From positions 1-64,000 of the forward strand of contig NZ_STGK01000009.1 of the NCBI RefSeq assembly GCF_004919105.1: DNA of 64,000 nucleotides. The letters are read 5' to 3'. Numbering within the stretch: position 1 is the stretch's first letter; every line of letters begins with the position of its first letter. Both the position numbers and the translations under genes were made by a program. A model generated the notes under the pieces. That model was not told the DNA's origin, did not search any database, and saw only the letters and a program-made list of their open reading frames with translations. The stretch is from Nocardioides sp. GY 10113 (lineage in GTDB: Bacteria; Actinomycetota; Actinomycetes; Propionibacteriales; Nocardioidaceae). Shown here in pieces: positions 46,607 to 55,465 of the stretch.

Positions 46607-46767
46607 TTCACCCACGGCCGGGCTTCCCCGAAATATCGCCCCGGCCCACTGGTCCAGACGGTTTACTGTTCCCCTCGCGCCGGCGCGCGTGGCCCCGCTC
46701 CGGGACGCAGCGCCGGGACGAGGGACGATCACGCACAGCATCTCGGGGGATGACTGGAGCCCCGAGC

Positions 46768-49095
46768 ATGCCCGAGAAGACCCGCACCGCGCCGCAGCGG
46801 CGCGGTGTGCGCAGCTCCTTCGACAGGTTCCTCCTGCTGCTCGCCCTGAACGCGCTGCTGCTGACCATCGTCCTCCACGGCTGGGCGCTGCCCGAGTGGA
46901 CCCCGATCGGCGCGATCGCGCTGGCGATCGTCCCGGTCCTGATCCGCTTCGGGATGGCGATCGAGACCCCGGCCGGAACCCTGCGGGTCAGCTACGCCCC
47001 GGCTCTGCTCTTCGCCTACCCGATCAGCGGCCCGCCGACCTACTTCCTGCTCTGGTCGCTGGTGGTGCTGACCAGTTGCGCGACCTTCTTCGGCCGCCGC
47101 GGGGTGGGCCGAGGCAGCGCCGAGGTGCTGGGCGGGCTGGCGATGCTGCTCGCCGCCCAGCACGTCGAGACCGCGCTGTGGCCGGTGGACCAGGTGCTGG
47201 TCGCCAACACCGTCTTCGCCGCCGTGATCGTCGCGCTGGAGATGCTCCGGGTCGGGACCGTCGACCTGCGCGGGACGCTGCTCGGGGTCCGTGGCGGCGA
47301 TGTGTCCGCGGTCTTCGGGGTGTTCGTGCTCGCCTCCACGATGGTGGTGCTGCTGCGGCAGGCCTACGGCGACTCCTCGGGGGTGACCGCGGCGTCCACC
47401 GCCGGCGCCAGCCTGCTGCTCTTCGTGATGGCTCAGATCCTGCTGACCCGGCTGCAGGCCCAGGCCCGCGGGGTCGGCGTGCTGAGCACCGCCGCGGCCG
47501 CGATGCCGTGGCCCGCCGACCAGGTCGAGCAGATGCTCCTCGACTACGCCGACGGCGCGGGACGGGCCGTGCGGGTCGAGCTGAGCGACGCACCGGGCGC
47601 GCCGCACCAGATGACGGTCGCGGTGCCGGCCCTGGGGTACCTGGTGGTCACCCGCAGCCGCGGCGACCACCCGTTCACCAAGGCCGACCGGCGGCTGATC
47701 GTCGCGCTGGCCCGGATGGCCGACGCCTCCCGGACCCATGGCCAGCAGGAGCAGCAGCTCCGCCACCAGGCCACCACCGACGAGCTCACCGGCCTGAAGA
47801 CGTTCGCCCACTTCCGCACCAGGCTCGACGCCCTCGCCCCCGAGCGGGCCGCCGGTCGCCCGGTCACCTTCGTCTTCGCCGATCTCGACGGCTTCAAGCA
47901 GCTGAACTCCAGCCTCGGCCACCTCGAGGCGGACCGGGTCCTGGCCGGCGTCGGCCAGCGGCTGCGCCAGCTCCCCGCCGACATCCAGTGCTGCCGGTTC
48001 GGCGGCGACGAGTTCGTCTTCGTCAGCACCAGCGCCGGCGACGAGCTCGCCGTCCAGTCCCTGGTGGGCCGGATCCGCACGGCCATCGAGCAGCCGCTCG
48101 CCGTCGGCGAGCAGCTGGTCCAGGTCTGCGCCTCGCTCGGGGTCGCCACCTCCCGGCGTGCCGAGGAGAGCCTGGACACCGCGCTGCGCCAGGCGGAGCT
48201 GCGGATGCGCACCGCGAAGCGCGACCGCACCGGCCCCCGGACCAAGGCGCGCGCCGACCTCATGCGGGACCTGCTGGGCCCCGACGGGTTCACCGTCGTC
48301 TACCAGCCGGTGGTCTCCGTCCAGACCGGCGACCTGTACGCCGTGGAGGCGCTCCTCCGCGTCGCCGACAAGACGTTCGGCCAGCTCTCACCACTGCTGG
48401 TGGTCGACTCGGCCTTGCGCGACGACCTGCTCGACCAGCTGACCGAGGCGATCCTGCGCAGGGCCGCGCCCGTCGTGGCACAGGCCAGCACGACCATCGG
48501 CGGGCCGGTCGCCCTGACCCTGAACCTCGAGTTCGGCCAGCTGCGCGAGGACAACCCGCTGATGGGGGCGCTCATCGAGGTCGCCCGGGAGCACGACGTG
48601 CGGATCGTGCTGGAGCTCTCCGAGCGTGCGTTCAGCGGCTGGACGGCCGAGCACGCCGCGCTGGCGAACCGCCTGCACGCGGCCGGGGTCTCGCTGGCCA
48701 TCGACGACTTCGGCGCCGGGTACGCCACGTTCGCCCTGCTCAACCAGTGGCCGTGGGAGATGGTGAAGATCGACCGCACCCTGGTCGCCGACCACGCCCC
48801 GGCCGACCGGCGCCTGCTGACCCACGTCACCAGCCTGCTCGACGACCTCGGCCTTCCCGTCGTGGCGGAGGGCATCGAGACCGGCGAGCAGATGCGGCTG
48901 GTCGACCACCTCGGCGTCGCCTGGGCGCAGGGCTGGTGGATCTCCGCGCCGCTCACCGCCGAGGCCCTGCTCGCGGCGATCGAGGCGGCACCACGCTTCT
49001 CGATCGCAGTCGACGGCTCCGGCCCGGATCCCGACGGCGACTCCGACGGGGAGGGACCGGCGCGCCGCACGCCGACCGTCCCCGCCAGCACCTAG
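46768..49095 (+). CDS. Membrane GGDEF-EAL cyclic-di-GMP protein
   Basis: A 775-residue protein with both cyclic-di-GMP synthesis and hydrolysis domains. About six to eight N-terminal membrane segments (20-235) lead to a GAF-like stretch (about 245-320), then GGDEF (about 325-480) with intact RFGGDEF. The EAL domain (about 500-740) has AVEALLR, LELSERAF, AIDDFGAGYATF, VKIDRTLV and VAEGIET. Key residues of both look present, so it may be bifunctional. The ATG at 46768 has GGAG eight bases upstream; ATG 46750 is an alternative. It follows the BcsB-like gene, suggesting control of a surface process. Confidence 0.93.
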   Translation: MPEKTRTAPQRRGVRSSFDRFLLLLALNALLLTIVLHGWALPEWTPIGAIALAIVPVLIRFGMAIETPAGTLRVSYAPALLFAYPISGPPTYFLLWSLVVLTSCATFFGRRGVGRGSAEVLGGLAMLLAAQHVETALWPVDQVLVANTVFAAVIVALEMLRVGTVDLRGTLLGVRGGDVSAVFGVFVLASTMVVLLRQAYGDSSGVTAASTAGASLLLFVMAQILLTRLQAQARGVGVLSTAAAAMPWPADQVEQMLLDYADGAGRAVRVELSDAPGAPHQMTVAVPALGYLVVTRSRGDHPFTKADRRLIVALARMADASRTHGQQEQQLRHQATTDELTGLKTFAHFRTRLDALAPERAAGRPVTFVFADLDGFKQLNSSLGHLEADRVLAGVGQRLRQLPADIQCCRFGGDEFVFVSTSAGDELAVQSLVGRIRTAIEQPLAVGEQLVQVCASLGVATSRRAEESLDTALRQAELRMRTAKRDRTGPRTKARADLMRDLLGPDGFTVVYQPVVSVQTGDLYAVEALLRVADKTFGQLSPLLVVDSALRDDLLDQLTEAILRRAAPVVAQASTTIGGPVALTLNLEFGQLREDNPLMGALIEVAREHDVRIVLELSERAFSGWTAEHAALANRLHAAGVSLAIDDFGAGYATFALLNQWPWEMVKIDRTLVADHAPADRRLLTHVTSLLDDLGLPVVAEGIETGEQMRLVDHLGVAWAQGWWISAPLTAEALLAAIEAAPRFSIAVDGSGPDPDGDSDGEGPARRTPTVPAST

Positions 49096-49105
49096 CGTGG
49101 TCGCC

Positions 49106-49546
49106 GTGACCACCGTCCGTCGCCGCGCCCGCCCGCAGTGGGAGCAGGGCCGGGCGACCGGGCGCGACGTGGTGAGCCTCAGCGTCGCCCTGATCGGCAC
49201 CGCCCTGGTGATCGACCTGGCGCTCTCCGAGGTCCTGGGGATCTTCTTCGACCTGGCGTTCGTCACCATCTGCCTGGGCGCCGCGCTCGCCGTGCGACAT
49301 CGTGACTTCTTCGCCATCGGCACGCTGCCGCCGCTGGCGATGGTCGCCGCGGTGGCGCTGGTCGCGCTCACCGAGCCGGCCGCGGTGGCCGATCCCCGCG
49401 ACGGCGCGGTGCAGGCCACCCTCTCCGGACTGACCCACCACAGCATCGCGCTGGTCTGCGGCTACGGCCTCTGCCTCGGCGCACTGGGGGTCCGGCGCGC
49501 GCTGGCCGCGACGGACGCGGCCGACCAGCGCACGCCGCGGGGATGA
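49106..49546 (+). CDS. Small membrane protein, DUF6542-like
   Basis: A 146-residue protein with a basic N terminus (TTVRRRARPQWEQGR) and three to four hydrophobic segments. Its size, opening and position close to ispH fit the actinobacterial DUF6542 family, whose function is unknown; the family assignment is from memory of that context and is tentative. GTG at 49097 is an alternative start. It lies 10 bp after the GGDEF-EAL gene and may be co-transcribed with it. Confidence 0.75.
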   Translation: MTTVRRRARPQWEQGRATGRDVVSLSVALIGTALVIDLALSEVLGIFFDLAFVTICLGAALAVRHRDFFAIGTLPPLAMVAAVALVALTEPAAVADPRDGAVQATLSGLTHHSIALVCGYGLCLGALGVRRALAATDAADQRTPRG

Positions 49547-49553
49547 GCCGGGC

Positions 49554-50174
49554 TCAGGCGAACCGGTCCGGGTCGCCTGCCCCGCGTCGCACCAGCTCGG
49601 GTACGCCGGAGGAGTAGTCCACGACCGTGGTCGGCTCGGCCGGGGTCTCCCCCGCCTCGACCACGATGTCGATCTGGTGGTCCAGCTCCTCCTTGATCTC
49701 CCAGCCCATCGTCCGCGGCTCGGTCTCTCCCGGCAGGATCAGCGAGCTGGACAGCAGCGGCTCCCCCAGCGCGTCCAGCAGGTCATGCACGAGCCGGTGG
49801 TCGGGGATCCGGACGCCGACCGTGCGCTTCTTGGGGTGCATCAGCCGGCGCGGCACCTCCGGCATCGCGGGCAGGATGAAGGTGTAGGGACCCGGCGTCG
49901 CCGCGCGGATCGCCCGGAACGCGGAGTTGTCCACGTGCACCATCTGACCGAGCTGGGAGAAGTCGCGGCAGAGCAGGGTGAAGTGGTGCCGCTCGTCGAG
50001 GCCACGGATGGCGAGGATCCGGTCCCGACCCGCCCGGTTGCCCACACGGCAGCCGAGCGCGTAGCCGGAGTCGGTCGGATAGGCGATCAGCGCGTCGTCG
50101 TTGAGTGCGTCGACGATCTGCTGGAGCAACCGCGGCTGCGGGTTGTCGGGGTGGACGTCGAGGTAGCGCGCCAT
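49554..50174 (-). CDS. YciO/Sua5-YrdC-family protein (threonylcarbamoyl-AMP synthase-like)
   Basis: A 206-residue single-domain protein of the Sua5/YrdC/YciO fold. DALIAYPTDSGYALGCRV is the dsRNA-like nucleotide-binding start, HFTLLCRDFSQLGQMV and TPGPYTFILPAMPEVPRRLMHPKKRTVGVRIPDH the core, closest to the YciO branch. True TsaC/Sua5 makes the threonylcarbamoyl-AMP used for tRNA t6A; YciO members have weak or unproven activity. It begins 13 bp upstream of the next gene's end, so it probably is co-transcribed with ispH. Confidence 0.88.
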   Translation of the reverse strand: MARYLDVHPDNPQPRLLQQIVDALNDDALIAYPTDSGYALGCRVGNRAGRDRILAIRGLDERHHFTLLCRDFSQLGQMVHVDNSAFRAIRAATPGPYTFILPAMPEVPRRLMHPKKRTVGVRIPDHRLVHDLLDALGEPLLSSSLILPGETEPRTMGWEIKEELDHQIDIVVEAGETPAEPTTVVDYSSGVPELVRRGAGDPDRFA

Positions 50175-50187
50175 CGTGCGGTCCGGC

Positions 50188-51210
50188 TCAGACCCGTACC
50201 GGGGTCTTGGTGGATCGCCCGGCAGCCTTCAGGTCGCGGTGCAGCTCCTTGGGCAGCGAGAAGGCGAGCGTCTCCTCCGCCGTCTGCACGGCGCGCGCGT
50301 CGGGGTAGCCACGCTCGGCGAGGAACGCCAGCACCTCGGTGACCAGGTGGTCGGGCACCGACGCCCCGGAGGTCACGCTCACCGTCGCGACGCCGTCCAG
50401 CCAGGCCTCGTCCAGCTCGCTCACGTCGTCGATCCGGTACGACGCCTTGGCGCCGGCCTCGAGGGCCACCTCGACCAGGCGGACCGAGTTCGAGGAGTTC
50501 GCGGAGCCGACCACGATCACCAGGTCGGCGTCGGCGCCGATCTCCTTCACGGCGACCTGACGGTTCTGGGTGGCGTAGCAGATGTCGTCGCTCGGCGGGT
50601 CCTCGAGCTGCGGGAACTTCTCCCGGAGGCGCCGGACGGTCTCCATGGTCTCGTCGACGCTGAGCGTGGTCTGGGAGAGCCAGGCGAGCTTGGCGTCGGC
50701 CGGGAACTGCAGGCCGGCGACGTCGTCGGGGTGCTCGACCAGGACGGTCTGCTCGGGCGCCTCACCGGCGGTGCCCTCGACCTCCTCGTGCCCGGCGTGG
50801 CCGATCAGCAGGATGGTGTAGCCCTCGCGCGCGAAGCGGACCGCCTCACGGTGCACCTTGGTGACCAGCGGACAGGTGGCGTCGATCGTCTTGAGGTCGC
50901 GGGCCTCGGCCTGGCTGACCACCGCCGGGGAGACGCCGTGGGCGGAGAAGACGACCGTCTCCCCCTCCGGCACCTCGTCGAGCTCCTCGACGAAGATCGC
51001 CCCGCGGGCCTCGAGGTTGGCCACCACGTGCTTGTTGTGGACGATCTGCTTGCGGACGTAGACGGGAGCTCCGTAGAGGTCCAGGGCCTGCTCCACGGTC
51101 ACCACCGCGCGGTCCACGCCGGCGCAGTAGCCGCGCGGGGCCGCGAGCAGCACCTGCCGCTCGGAGTCGTCGGTGGGCAGTAGACGGGGCATCCCGACGT
51201 CGGTGCTCAT
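50188..51210 (-). CDS. ispH: 4-hydroxy-3-methylbut-2-enyl diphosphate reductase IspH
   Basis: The last enzyme of the MEP isoprenoid pathway, giving IPP and DMAPP through a [4Fe-4S] cluster. The 340-residue protein has the three cluster cysteines in [20 protein letters not shown] and [11 protein letters not shown]. Conserved substrate-binding segments [22 protein letters not shown] and [10 protein letters not shown] are present. Start at [11 protein letters not shown] (51210); an earlier ATG at 51231 has no support. It lies downstream of the rplQ hairpin, so it has its own promoter or depends on read-through. Confidence 0.96.
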   Translation of the reverse strand: MSTDVGMPRLLPTDDSERQVLLAAPRGYCAGVDRAVVTVEQALDLYGAPVYVRKQIVHNKHVVANLEARGAIFVEELDEVPEGETVVFSAHGVSPAVVSQAEARDLKTIDATCPLVTKVHREAVRFAREGYTILLIGHAGHEEVEGTAGEAPEQTVLVEHPDDVAGLQFPADAKLAWLSQTTLSVDETMETVRRLREKFPQLEDPPSDDICYATQNRQVAVKEIGADADLVIVVGSANSSNSVRLVEVALEAGAKASYRIDDVSELDEAWLDGVATVSVTSGASVPDHLVTEVLAFLAERGYPDARAVQTAEETLAFSLPKELHRDLKAAGRSTKTPVRV

Positions 51211-51253
51211 GGCGACGATTCTACGGACCACCGCTGCGCGCGCGGAAAAGCAG

Positions 51254-51287
51254 CGGACCGGTGCACCCCGAGGGGTGCACCGGTCCG
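51254..51287 (-). terminator. Very strong hairpin ending the rplQ operon
   Basis: Perfect 16-nt arms (CGGACCGGTGCACCCC and GGGGTGCACCGGTCCG) flank only GA, in practice a 15- to 16-bp stem. It lies 17 bp after the rplQ stop and before ispH, so it most likely ends the ribosomal transcript. Confidence 0.9.
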
Positions 51288-51303
51288 ACAGCGATCAGGC
51301 GGT

Positions 51304-51870
51304 TCAGGCCTTCTCGGCGTCCTCGGCGGGGGTCTCGCCGGTCTCCTCGACGGCGCCACCCTCCTCCTCGAGCACCTCGGTCGCCTCGGCCTCGACGGCC
51401 ACGTCGGCCTCGACCTCGGCGGCCTCCTCAGCCACGGGCTCCTCGACCACGGGCTCGGCCGGAGCGGCCGGAGCGGCCTTCGGCGCGGCCGGGGTGTAGG
51501 CCTCGGTCACCAGCTCGATGACAGCCATCGGGGCGTTGTCGCCCGCGCGGTTGCCGATCTTGGTGATCCGGGTGTAGCCACCGGGGCGCTCCGCGAAGGT
51601 CGGCGCCAGGTCGGCGAAGAGGGTGTGCACGACACCCTTGTCGCGGATGACCTTGAGGACCTCGCGGCGCTGGTGCAGCGGGTTCTCGCCGGCGTGAGCC
51701 TTCTTGGCCTTGGTGATCAGCTTCTCGGCGTACGGGCGCAGGGTGCGCGCCCGGGACTCCGTGGTGGTGATCCGGCCGTGCTCGAACAGCTGGGTCGCCA
51801 GGTTCGACAGGATCAGCCGCTGGTGAGCCGGGCTACCGCCGAGGCGGGGGCCCTTCTTGGGCTTGGGCAT
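51304..51870 (-). CDS. rplQ: 50S ribosomal protein L17
   Basis: The conserved core (about 1-118) runs from [25 protein letters not shown] through [23 protein letters not shown] to [14 protein letters not shown]. After it comes an acidic Ala/Glu/Pro-rich tail of about 65 residues, longer than in E. coli L17 (127 residues) and a frequent actinobacterial trait. It follows rpoA by 105 bp that include a tandem duplication, and is the last gene of the alpha-type operon. Confidence 0.97.
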   Translation of the reverse strand: MPKPKKGPRLGGSPAHQRLILSNLATQLFEHGRITTTESRARTLRPYAEKLITKAKKAHAGENPLHQRREVLKVIRDKGVVHTLFADLAPTFAERPGGYTRITKIGNRAGDNAPMAVIELVTEAYTPAAPKAAPAAPAEPVVEEPVAEEAAEVEADVAVEAEATEVLEEEGGAVEETGETPAEDAEKA

Positions 51871-51889
51871 TGCTTCTTCTCTTTCTTCC

Positions 51890-51933
51890 CCGGCCGTGTC
51901 AGGTACCGGGGTCCGGCCGTATCAGGTACCGGG
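51890..51933. repeat. Tandem 21-bp repeat in the rpoA-rplQ spacer
   Basis: A 21-nt segment at 51890-51910 recurs at 51913-51933 with one change; the shared 3' part is TCAGGTACCGGG. It lies upstream of the rplQ ATG, outside the ribosome binding site. A small stem (GCCGGCC-GA-GGCCGGC) lies next to it toward rpoA. Confidence 0.8.
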
Positions 51934-51975
51934 TAGTGGTTGATCCGTGCCGGCCGAGGCCGGCGCGGTGTCAGC

Positions 51976-52998
51976 TCAGAACTGCTCGTCCTCGACGAAG
52001 GACTCGCCCTCGTCGTCGTCCTCGCTGTAGGAGGCCAGCGCGGCGTGCGGGTCGAAGCCCGGGGCGCTGTCCTTGAGCGAGAGACCCATCTCGACCAGCT
52101 TGGCCTTGACCTCGTCGATCGACTTCGCACCGAAGTTGCGGATGGCGAGCAGGTCCTGCTCCGAGCGGCTGATGAGCTCACCCACGGTGTGGATGCCCTC
52201 GCGCTTGAGGCAGTTGTAGGACCGGACGGTCAGCTGGAGGTCCTCGACCGGGAGGGCGAGGTCGGCGGCCAGCTGCTCGTCGACGGGCGACGGGCCGATG
52301 TCGATGCCCTCGGCCTCGACGTTGAGCTCACGGGCGAGGCCGAAGAGCTCGACGAGGGTCTTGCCGGCGGACGCGATCGCGTCGCGGGGCAGGATCGAGG
52401 GCTTGGTCTCGATGTCGATGACCAGCTTGTCGAAGTCCGTGCGCTGCTCGACACGGGTGGCCTCGACCTTGTAGGTCACCTTGAGGACCGGGCTGTAGAT
52501 CGAGTCGACCGGCATCCGGCCGATCTCGTTGTCCGCGCCCTTGTTCTGGACGGCCGAGACGTAGCCGCGGCCACGCTCGACGACGAGCTCCATCTCGAGC
52601 TTGCCGTTGTCCGACAGGGTGGCGATCTTCAGGTCGGGGTTGTGCACCTCGACACCCGCCGGCGGCGCGATGTCCGCGGCGGTCACGTCACCGGCACCCG
52701 ACTTGCGCAGGTACATGGTGACGGGCTCGTCGTGCTCCGAGGAGACCACGAGGGCCTTCAGGTTCAGGATGATCTCGGTGACGTCTTCCTTGACGCCGTC
52801 GATCGTCGAGAACTCGTGGAGCACGCTGTCGATCTTGATGCTCGTGACCGAGGCACCCGGGATCGAGGACAGGAGGGTCCGACGCAGGGAGTTACCGAGC
52901 GTGTAGCCGAAACCCGGCTCCAGGGGCTCGATGACGAAGCGCGACCGGAACTGGTCGACGGACTCCTCCGACAGGGTGGGGCGCTGTGCGATGAGCAC
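51976..52998 (-). CDS. rpoA: DNA-directed RNA polymerase subunit alpha
   Basis: The 340-residue alpha subunit. The N-terminal assembly domain (about 1-230) includes [24 protein letters not shown], the conserved dimer and beta-contact region, and the C-terminal domain (about 255-320) includes [48 protein letters not shown]-type helices for DNA UP-element and activator contact. An acidic tail closes the protein. It sits between rpsD and rplQ as in other actinobacteria, with a stable hairpin in the 143-bp gap upstream. Confidence 0.98.
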   Translation of the reverse strand: MLIAQRPTLSEESVDQFRSRFVIEPLEPGFGYTLGNSLRRTLLSSIPGASVTSIKIDSVLHEFSTIDGVKEDVTEIILNLKALVVSSEHDEPVTMYLRKSGAGDVTAADIAPPAGVEVHNPDLKIATLSDNGKLEMELVVERGRGYVSAVQNKGADNEIGRMPVDSIYSPVLKVTYKVEATRVEQRTDFDKLVIDIETKPSILPRDAIASAGKTLVELFGLARELNVEAEGIDIGPSPVDEQLAADLALPVEDLQLTVRSYNCLKREGIHTVGELISRSEQDLLAIRNFGAKSIDEVKAKLVEMGLSLKDSAPGFDPHAALASYSEDDDEGESFVEDEQF

Positions 52999-53090
52999 TG
53001 GTTTCGTTTCCTTTCCGGGCCACCCGCTATTTGACGACCCAGACCGACGAGGACATGGTCCTCAGGTTTTGATATCGGACGAAAACTCCT

Positions 53091-53135
53091 CCGAGCCCCG
53101 GCCCGCCGTCCGAGGACGATGGGCCGGGGGCTCGG
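53091..53135 (-). terminator. Intercistronic hairpin between rpsD and rpoA
   Basis: CCGAGCCCCGGCCC (53091-53104) pairs with GGGCCGGGGGCTCGG (53121-53135) with one bulge and a 16-nt loop. It lies directly after the rpsD stop and may attenuate read-through into rpoA, or process the mRNA. Confidence 0.6.
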
Positions 53136-53141
53136 CGGTGG

Positions 53142-53750
53142 TCACTTCTTGGAGTAGTACTCCACGATGAGCTGCTCCTGGACCGGGATGTCGATCTGCT
53201 CGCGCACCGGCAGCTGGTGCACCAGGATCCGCATCCGGTTCGGGAGCGCCTCGAGCCAGGCCGGGACGACGCGCTCGCCGTGGGTCTCACGAGCCACGAT
53301 GAACGGGGTCATCTCGAGCGACTTCTCGCGCACGTCGATGATGTCGTACTGGCTGACCTGGTACGACGGGATGTCGACCTTCTTGCCGTTCACCAGGAAG
53401 TGGCCGTGGACCACGAGCTGGCGAGCGTGGCGGCGCGTGCGGGCGAAGCCGGCACGGTAGACCACGTTGTCGAGGCGGGCCTCGAGCATCTGGAGCAGGT
53501 TGTCACCGGTCTTACCCTGGCGGCGCGAGGCCTCCTCGTAGTAACGGTGGAACTGCTTCTCCATGACGCCGTAGGTGAAGCGAGCCTTCTGCTTCTCCTG
53601 CAGCTGGGTGCGGTACTCGCTCTCCTTGATCCGCGCGCGGCCGTGCTGGCCCGGCGGGTAGGGGCGCTTCTCGAACGCGGCGTCGCCGCCGATCAGGTCG
53701 ACACCGAGACGGCGCGACTTCTTGGTCATGGGACCGGTGTAGCGGGCCAT
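53142..53750 (-). CDS. rpsD: 30S ribosomal protein S4
   Basis: A primary 16S rRNA-binding protein of 202 residues. It begins MARYTGPMTKKSRRLGVDL and lacks the N-terminal Cys cluster, so it is the zinc-free form. The S4 RNA-binding domain is seen at LDNVVYRAGFARTRRHARQLVVHGHFLVNGKKVDIPSY-type sequence (about 92-130). In many bacteria S4 is the translational repressor of its operon. It follows rpsK by 29 bp. Confidence 0.97.
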   Translation of the reverse strand: MARYTGPMTKKSRRLGVDLIGGDAAFEKRPYPPGQHGRARIKESEYRTQLQEKQKARFTYGVMEKQFHRYYEEASRRQGKTGDNLLQMLEARLDNVVYRAGFARTRRHARQLVVHGHFLVNGKKVDIPSYQVSQYDIIDVREKSLEMTPFIVARETHGERVVPAWLEALPNRMRILVHQLPVREQIDIPVQEQLIVEYYSKK

Positions 53751-53779
53751 TTCCTTCGCTCTCCTTCAGTCTCGGTGGG

Positions 53780-54181
53780 TCAGACGCGCCGGCGCTTGGG
53801 CGGGCGGCAGCCGTTGTGCGGGGCGGGGGTCACGTCCTGGATGGTGCCGACCTCGAGGCCGATCGCACCCAGGGAGCGGATCGCCGTCTCGCGACCCGAG
53901 CCCGGGCCCTTGACGAAGACGTCGATCTTCTTCATGCCGTGCTCCATCGCCCGACGACCGGCGGCCTCGGCGGCCATCTGCGCGGCGTACGGGGTGGACT
54001 TGCGCGAGCCCTTGAAGCCGACGGTGCCGGCAGAGGCCCACGAGATCACCGCACCGGTCGGGTCGGTGATCGTGACGATGGTGTTGTTGAACGTGCTCTT
54101 GATGTGGGCTTCGCCCTGAGCGACGTTCTTCTTCTCCTTGCGGCGCACCTTCTTCGCTGCCGCACGAGCCTTGGGAGGCAT
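53780..54181 (-). CDS. rpsK: 30S ribosomal protein S11
   Basis: A 133-residue platform protein of the small subunit. The basic N terminus [19 protein letters not shown] is followed by the core [22 protein letters not shown] and the C-terminal [17 protein letters not shown], all standard. The ATG at 54181 is chosen; the upstream open frame is rejected because it does not resemble S11. It follows rpsM by 76 bp. Confidence 0.97.
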   Translation of the reverse strand: MPPKARAAAKKVRRKEKKNVAQGEAHIKSTFNNTIVTITDPTGAVISWASAGTVGFKGSRKSTPYAAQMAAEAAGRRAMEHGMKKIDVFVKGPGSGRETAIRSLGAIGLEVGTIQDVTPAPHNGCRPPKRRRV

Positions 54182-54257
54182 TCGTTTCTCCTGTAGAAAG
54201 CTGGTCAGTTCCGGTGGCCGGGCTGCTGCGCCCGTCACCACCGAGGATCAGTGGGCC

Positions 54258-54632
54258 TTACTTGGCCTTCTTCTTGCCGGCAACCGTGCGCTTCGGGCCC
54301 TTGCGGGTACGAGCGTTGGTCTTGGTGCGCTGACCGCGGACCGGAAGGCCCATGCGGTGACGGCGACCCTGGTAGCTGCCGATCTCGATCTTGCGACGGA
54401 TGTCGGCCTGGACCTCGCGACGGAGGTCACCCTCGATCTTGAAGTTCGCCTCGATCTCGTCACGGAGCTTGACCAGCTCCTCGTCACCCAGCTGGTGCAC
54501 GCGGAGGTCCGGGTTCACACCGGTGGCCTCCAGCAGCTGCTGGGCGCGGGTACGGCCGATGCCGTAGATGTAGGTGAGAGCGACCTCGATGCGCTTGTCA
54601 CGCGGGAGGTCGACACCAACGAGTCGTGCCAT
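54258..54632 (-). CDS. rpsM: 30S ribosomal protein S13
   Basis: A 124-residue head protein that contacts P-site tRNA and forms the inter-subunit bridge with L5. It opens [22 protein letters not shown], contains the helix-two-turn-helix stretch [15 protein letters not shown], and ends in the basic tail [26 protein letters not shown] 195-bp gap with a stable stem separates it from rpmJ upstream. Confidence 0.97.
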   Translation of the reverse strand: MARLVGVDLPRDKRIEVALTYIYGIGRTRAQQLLEATGVNPDLRVHQLGDEELVKLRDEIEANFKIEGDLRREVQADIRRKIEIGSYQGRRHRMGLPVRGQRTKTNARTRKGPKRTVAGKKKAK

Positions 54633-54793
54633 GTTCGGCGGTTCTCCTTGTGCTGCACGGTGGTGTGGTCGTGGCGCATCCCGATCGCAGCCCCTCTCGC
54701 GAGGTGGTGCCGGGCCCCGGCCATCCGTTCCGGGGGTGGTTCACCGCTGATGGTCAGCGGCTGAGCGCACACGTCATGGTTGTGTTCAGTTGT

Positions 54794-54815
54794 CCGCCGG
54801 CCCGAGGGCCGGCGG
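54794..54815 (-). terminator. Hairpin between rpmJ and rpsM
   Basis: Ten-base perfect arms (CCGCCGGCCC and GGGCCGGCGG) flank GA. It lies 13 bp after the rpmJ stop, at the start of a 195-bp gap, and may be a terminator or attenuator separating infA-rpmJ from rpsM onward. I see no gene in the rest of the gap. Confidence 0.65.
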
Positions 54816-54827
54816 TCGCACCGGGGC

Positions 54828-54941
54828 TCAGCCCTGGCGCTGCTTGTGGCGCGGGTTCTCGCAGATCACCATGACGCGGCCGTGGCGACGGATCACCTTG
54901 CACTTGTCACAGATCGGCTTCACGCTCGGGTTGACCTTCAT
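54828..54941 (-). CDS. rpmJ: 50S ribosomal protein L36
   Basis: A 37-residue protein, the smallest of the large subunit. It begins [20 protein letters not shown] and ends [10 protein letters not shown]. Cys11, Cys14, Cys27 and His32 form the zinc site, so this is the zinc-containing (C+) form. It sits 29 bp after infA in the invariant infA-rpmJ pair. Confidence 0.97.
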   Translation of the reverse strand: MKVNPSVKPICDKCKVIRRHGRVMVICENPRHKQRQG

Positions 54942-54970
54942 GTGTCAGCCCTTTCTCTTGCGGCTGGTGG

Positions 54971-55192
54971 CTACTTGTAGCGGTAGACGATCCGACCGCG
55001 CGAGAGGTCGTAGGGCGAAAGCTCCACCACGACCCGGTCCTCCGGGAGGATCCGGATGTAGTGCTGGCGCATCTTCCCGCTGATGTGAGCCAGGACCTTG
55101 TGGCCGTTGCTCAGCTCAACGCGGAACATTGCGTTCGGGAGGGCCTCCACGACGGAGCCCTCCATCTCGATGACGCCTTCTTTTTTCGCCAT
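54971..55192 (-). CDS. infA: Translation initiation factor IF-1
   Basis: A 73-residue OB-fold protein that occupies the ribosomal A site during initiation. It starts [20 protein letters not shown] and ends [12 protein letters not shown], exactly the family length. The open frame further upstream is not used. It is the first gene of the infA-rpmJ-rpsM-rpsK-rpsD-rpoA-rplQ series here because map is not directly upstream. A TAGACT box in the 273-bp upstream region could be the -10 of its own promoter. Confidence 0.97.
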   Translation of the reverse strand: MAKKEGVIEMEGSVVEALPNAMFRVELSNGHKVLAHISGKMRQHYIRILPEDRVVVELSPYDLSRGRIVYRYK

Positions 55193-55465
55193 GTCCTCAC
55201 ACATCTGATCGACATCGTCTTCCGGCCGGCCCGGGAACCTCCGCCCCACCCCGCGGGGTGGTGCAGTGGACCTCGTCGAGCCGTGTCACGCGCCCCCGCC
55301 GGAGGTGTTCCGACCGGCAGCCGCGAGCATCGCGACACAGACCCACGTTGGGCCGACACGCCAGTCTAGGGCGGCGGTCCAGCGAATCCCTAATCATCGA
55401 ACACCCCTCGCCCCTCGTGTGGTAGGTCGGGGGGCGAGTCGCCCGGAATCCCGTCCGGGCGACGC
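55193..55465 (-). promoter_or_regulatory. Upstream region of infA (probable promoter)
   Basis: A 273-bp gap with no gene. On the minus strand it opens with the LLM-gene terminator, then a less GC-rich patch (TTCGATGATTAGGGATTCG) and TAGACT at about 55367-55372, a plausible vegetative -10 element; no convincing -35 can be placed at standard spacing. A leader of about 175 nt would precede infA. Confidence 0.45.
55438..55463 (-). terminator. Hairpin after the LLM oxidoreductase gene
   Basis: Ten-base perfect arms (GTCGCCCGGA and TCCGGGCGAC) with the loop ATCCCG, two bases from the stop codon. It should separate this gene from the infA operon. Confidence 0.75.

Noticed and set aside
46210-46767. 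GGDEF-EAL protein extended about 180 codons upstream
   Set aside because: The extension overlaps the BcsB-like gene in another frame and reads as low-complexity Arg/Gly/His; plausible starts with ribosome binding sites are at 46750 and 46768.
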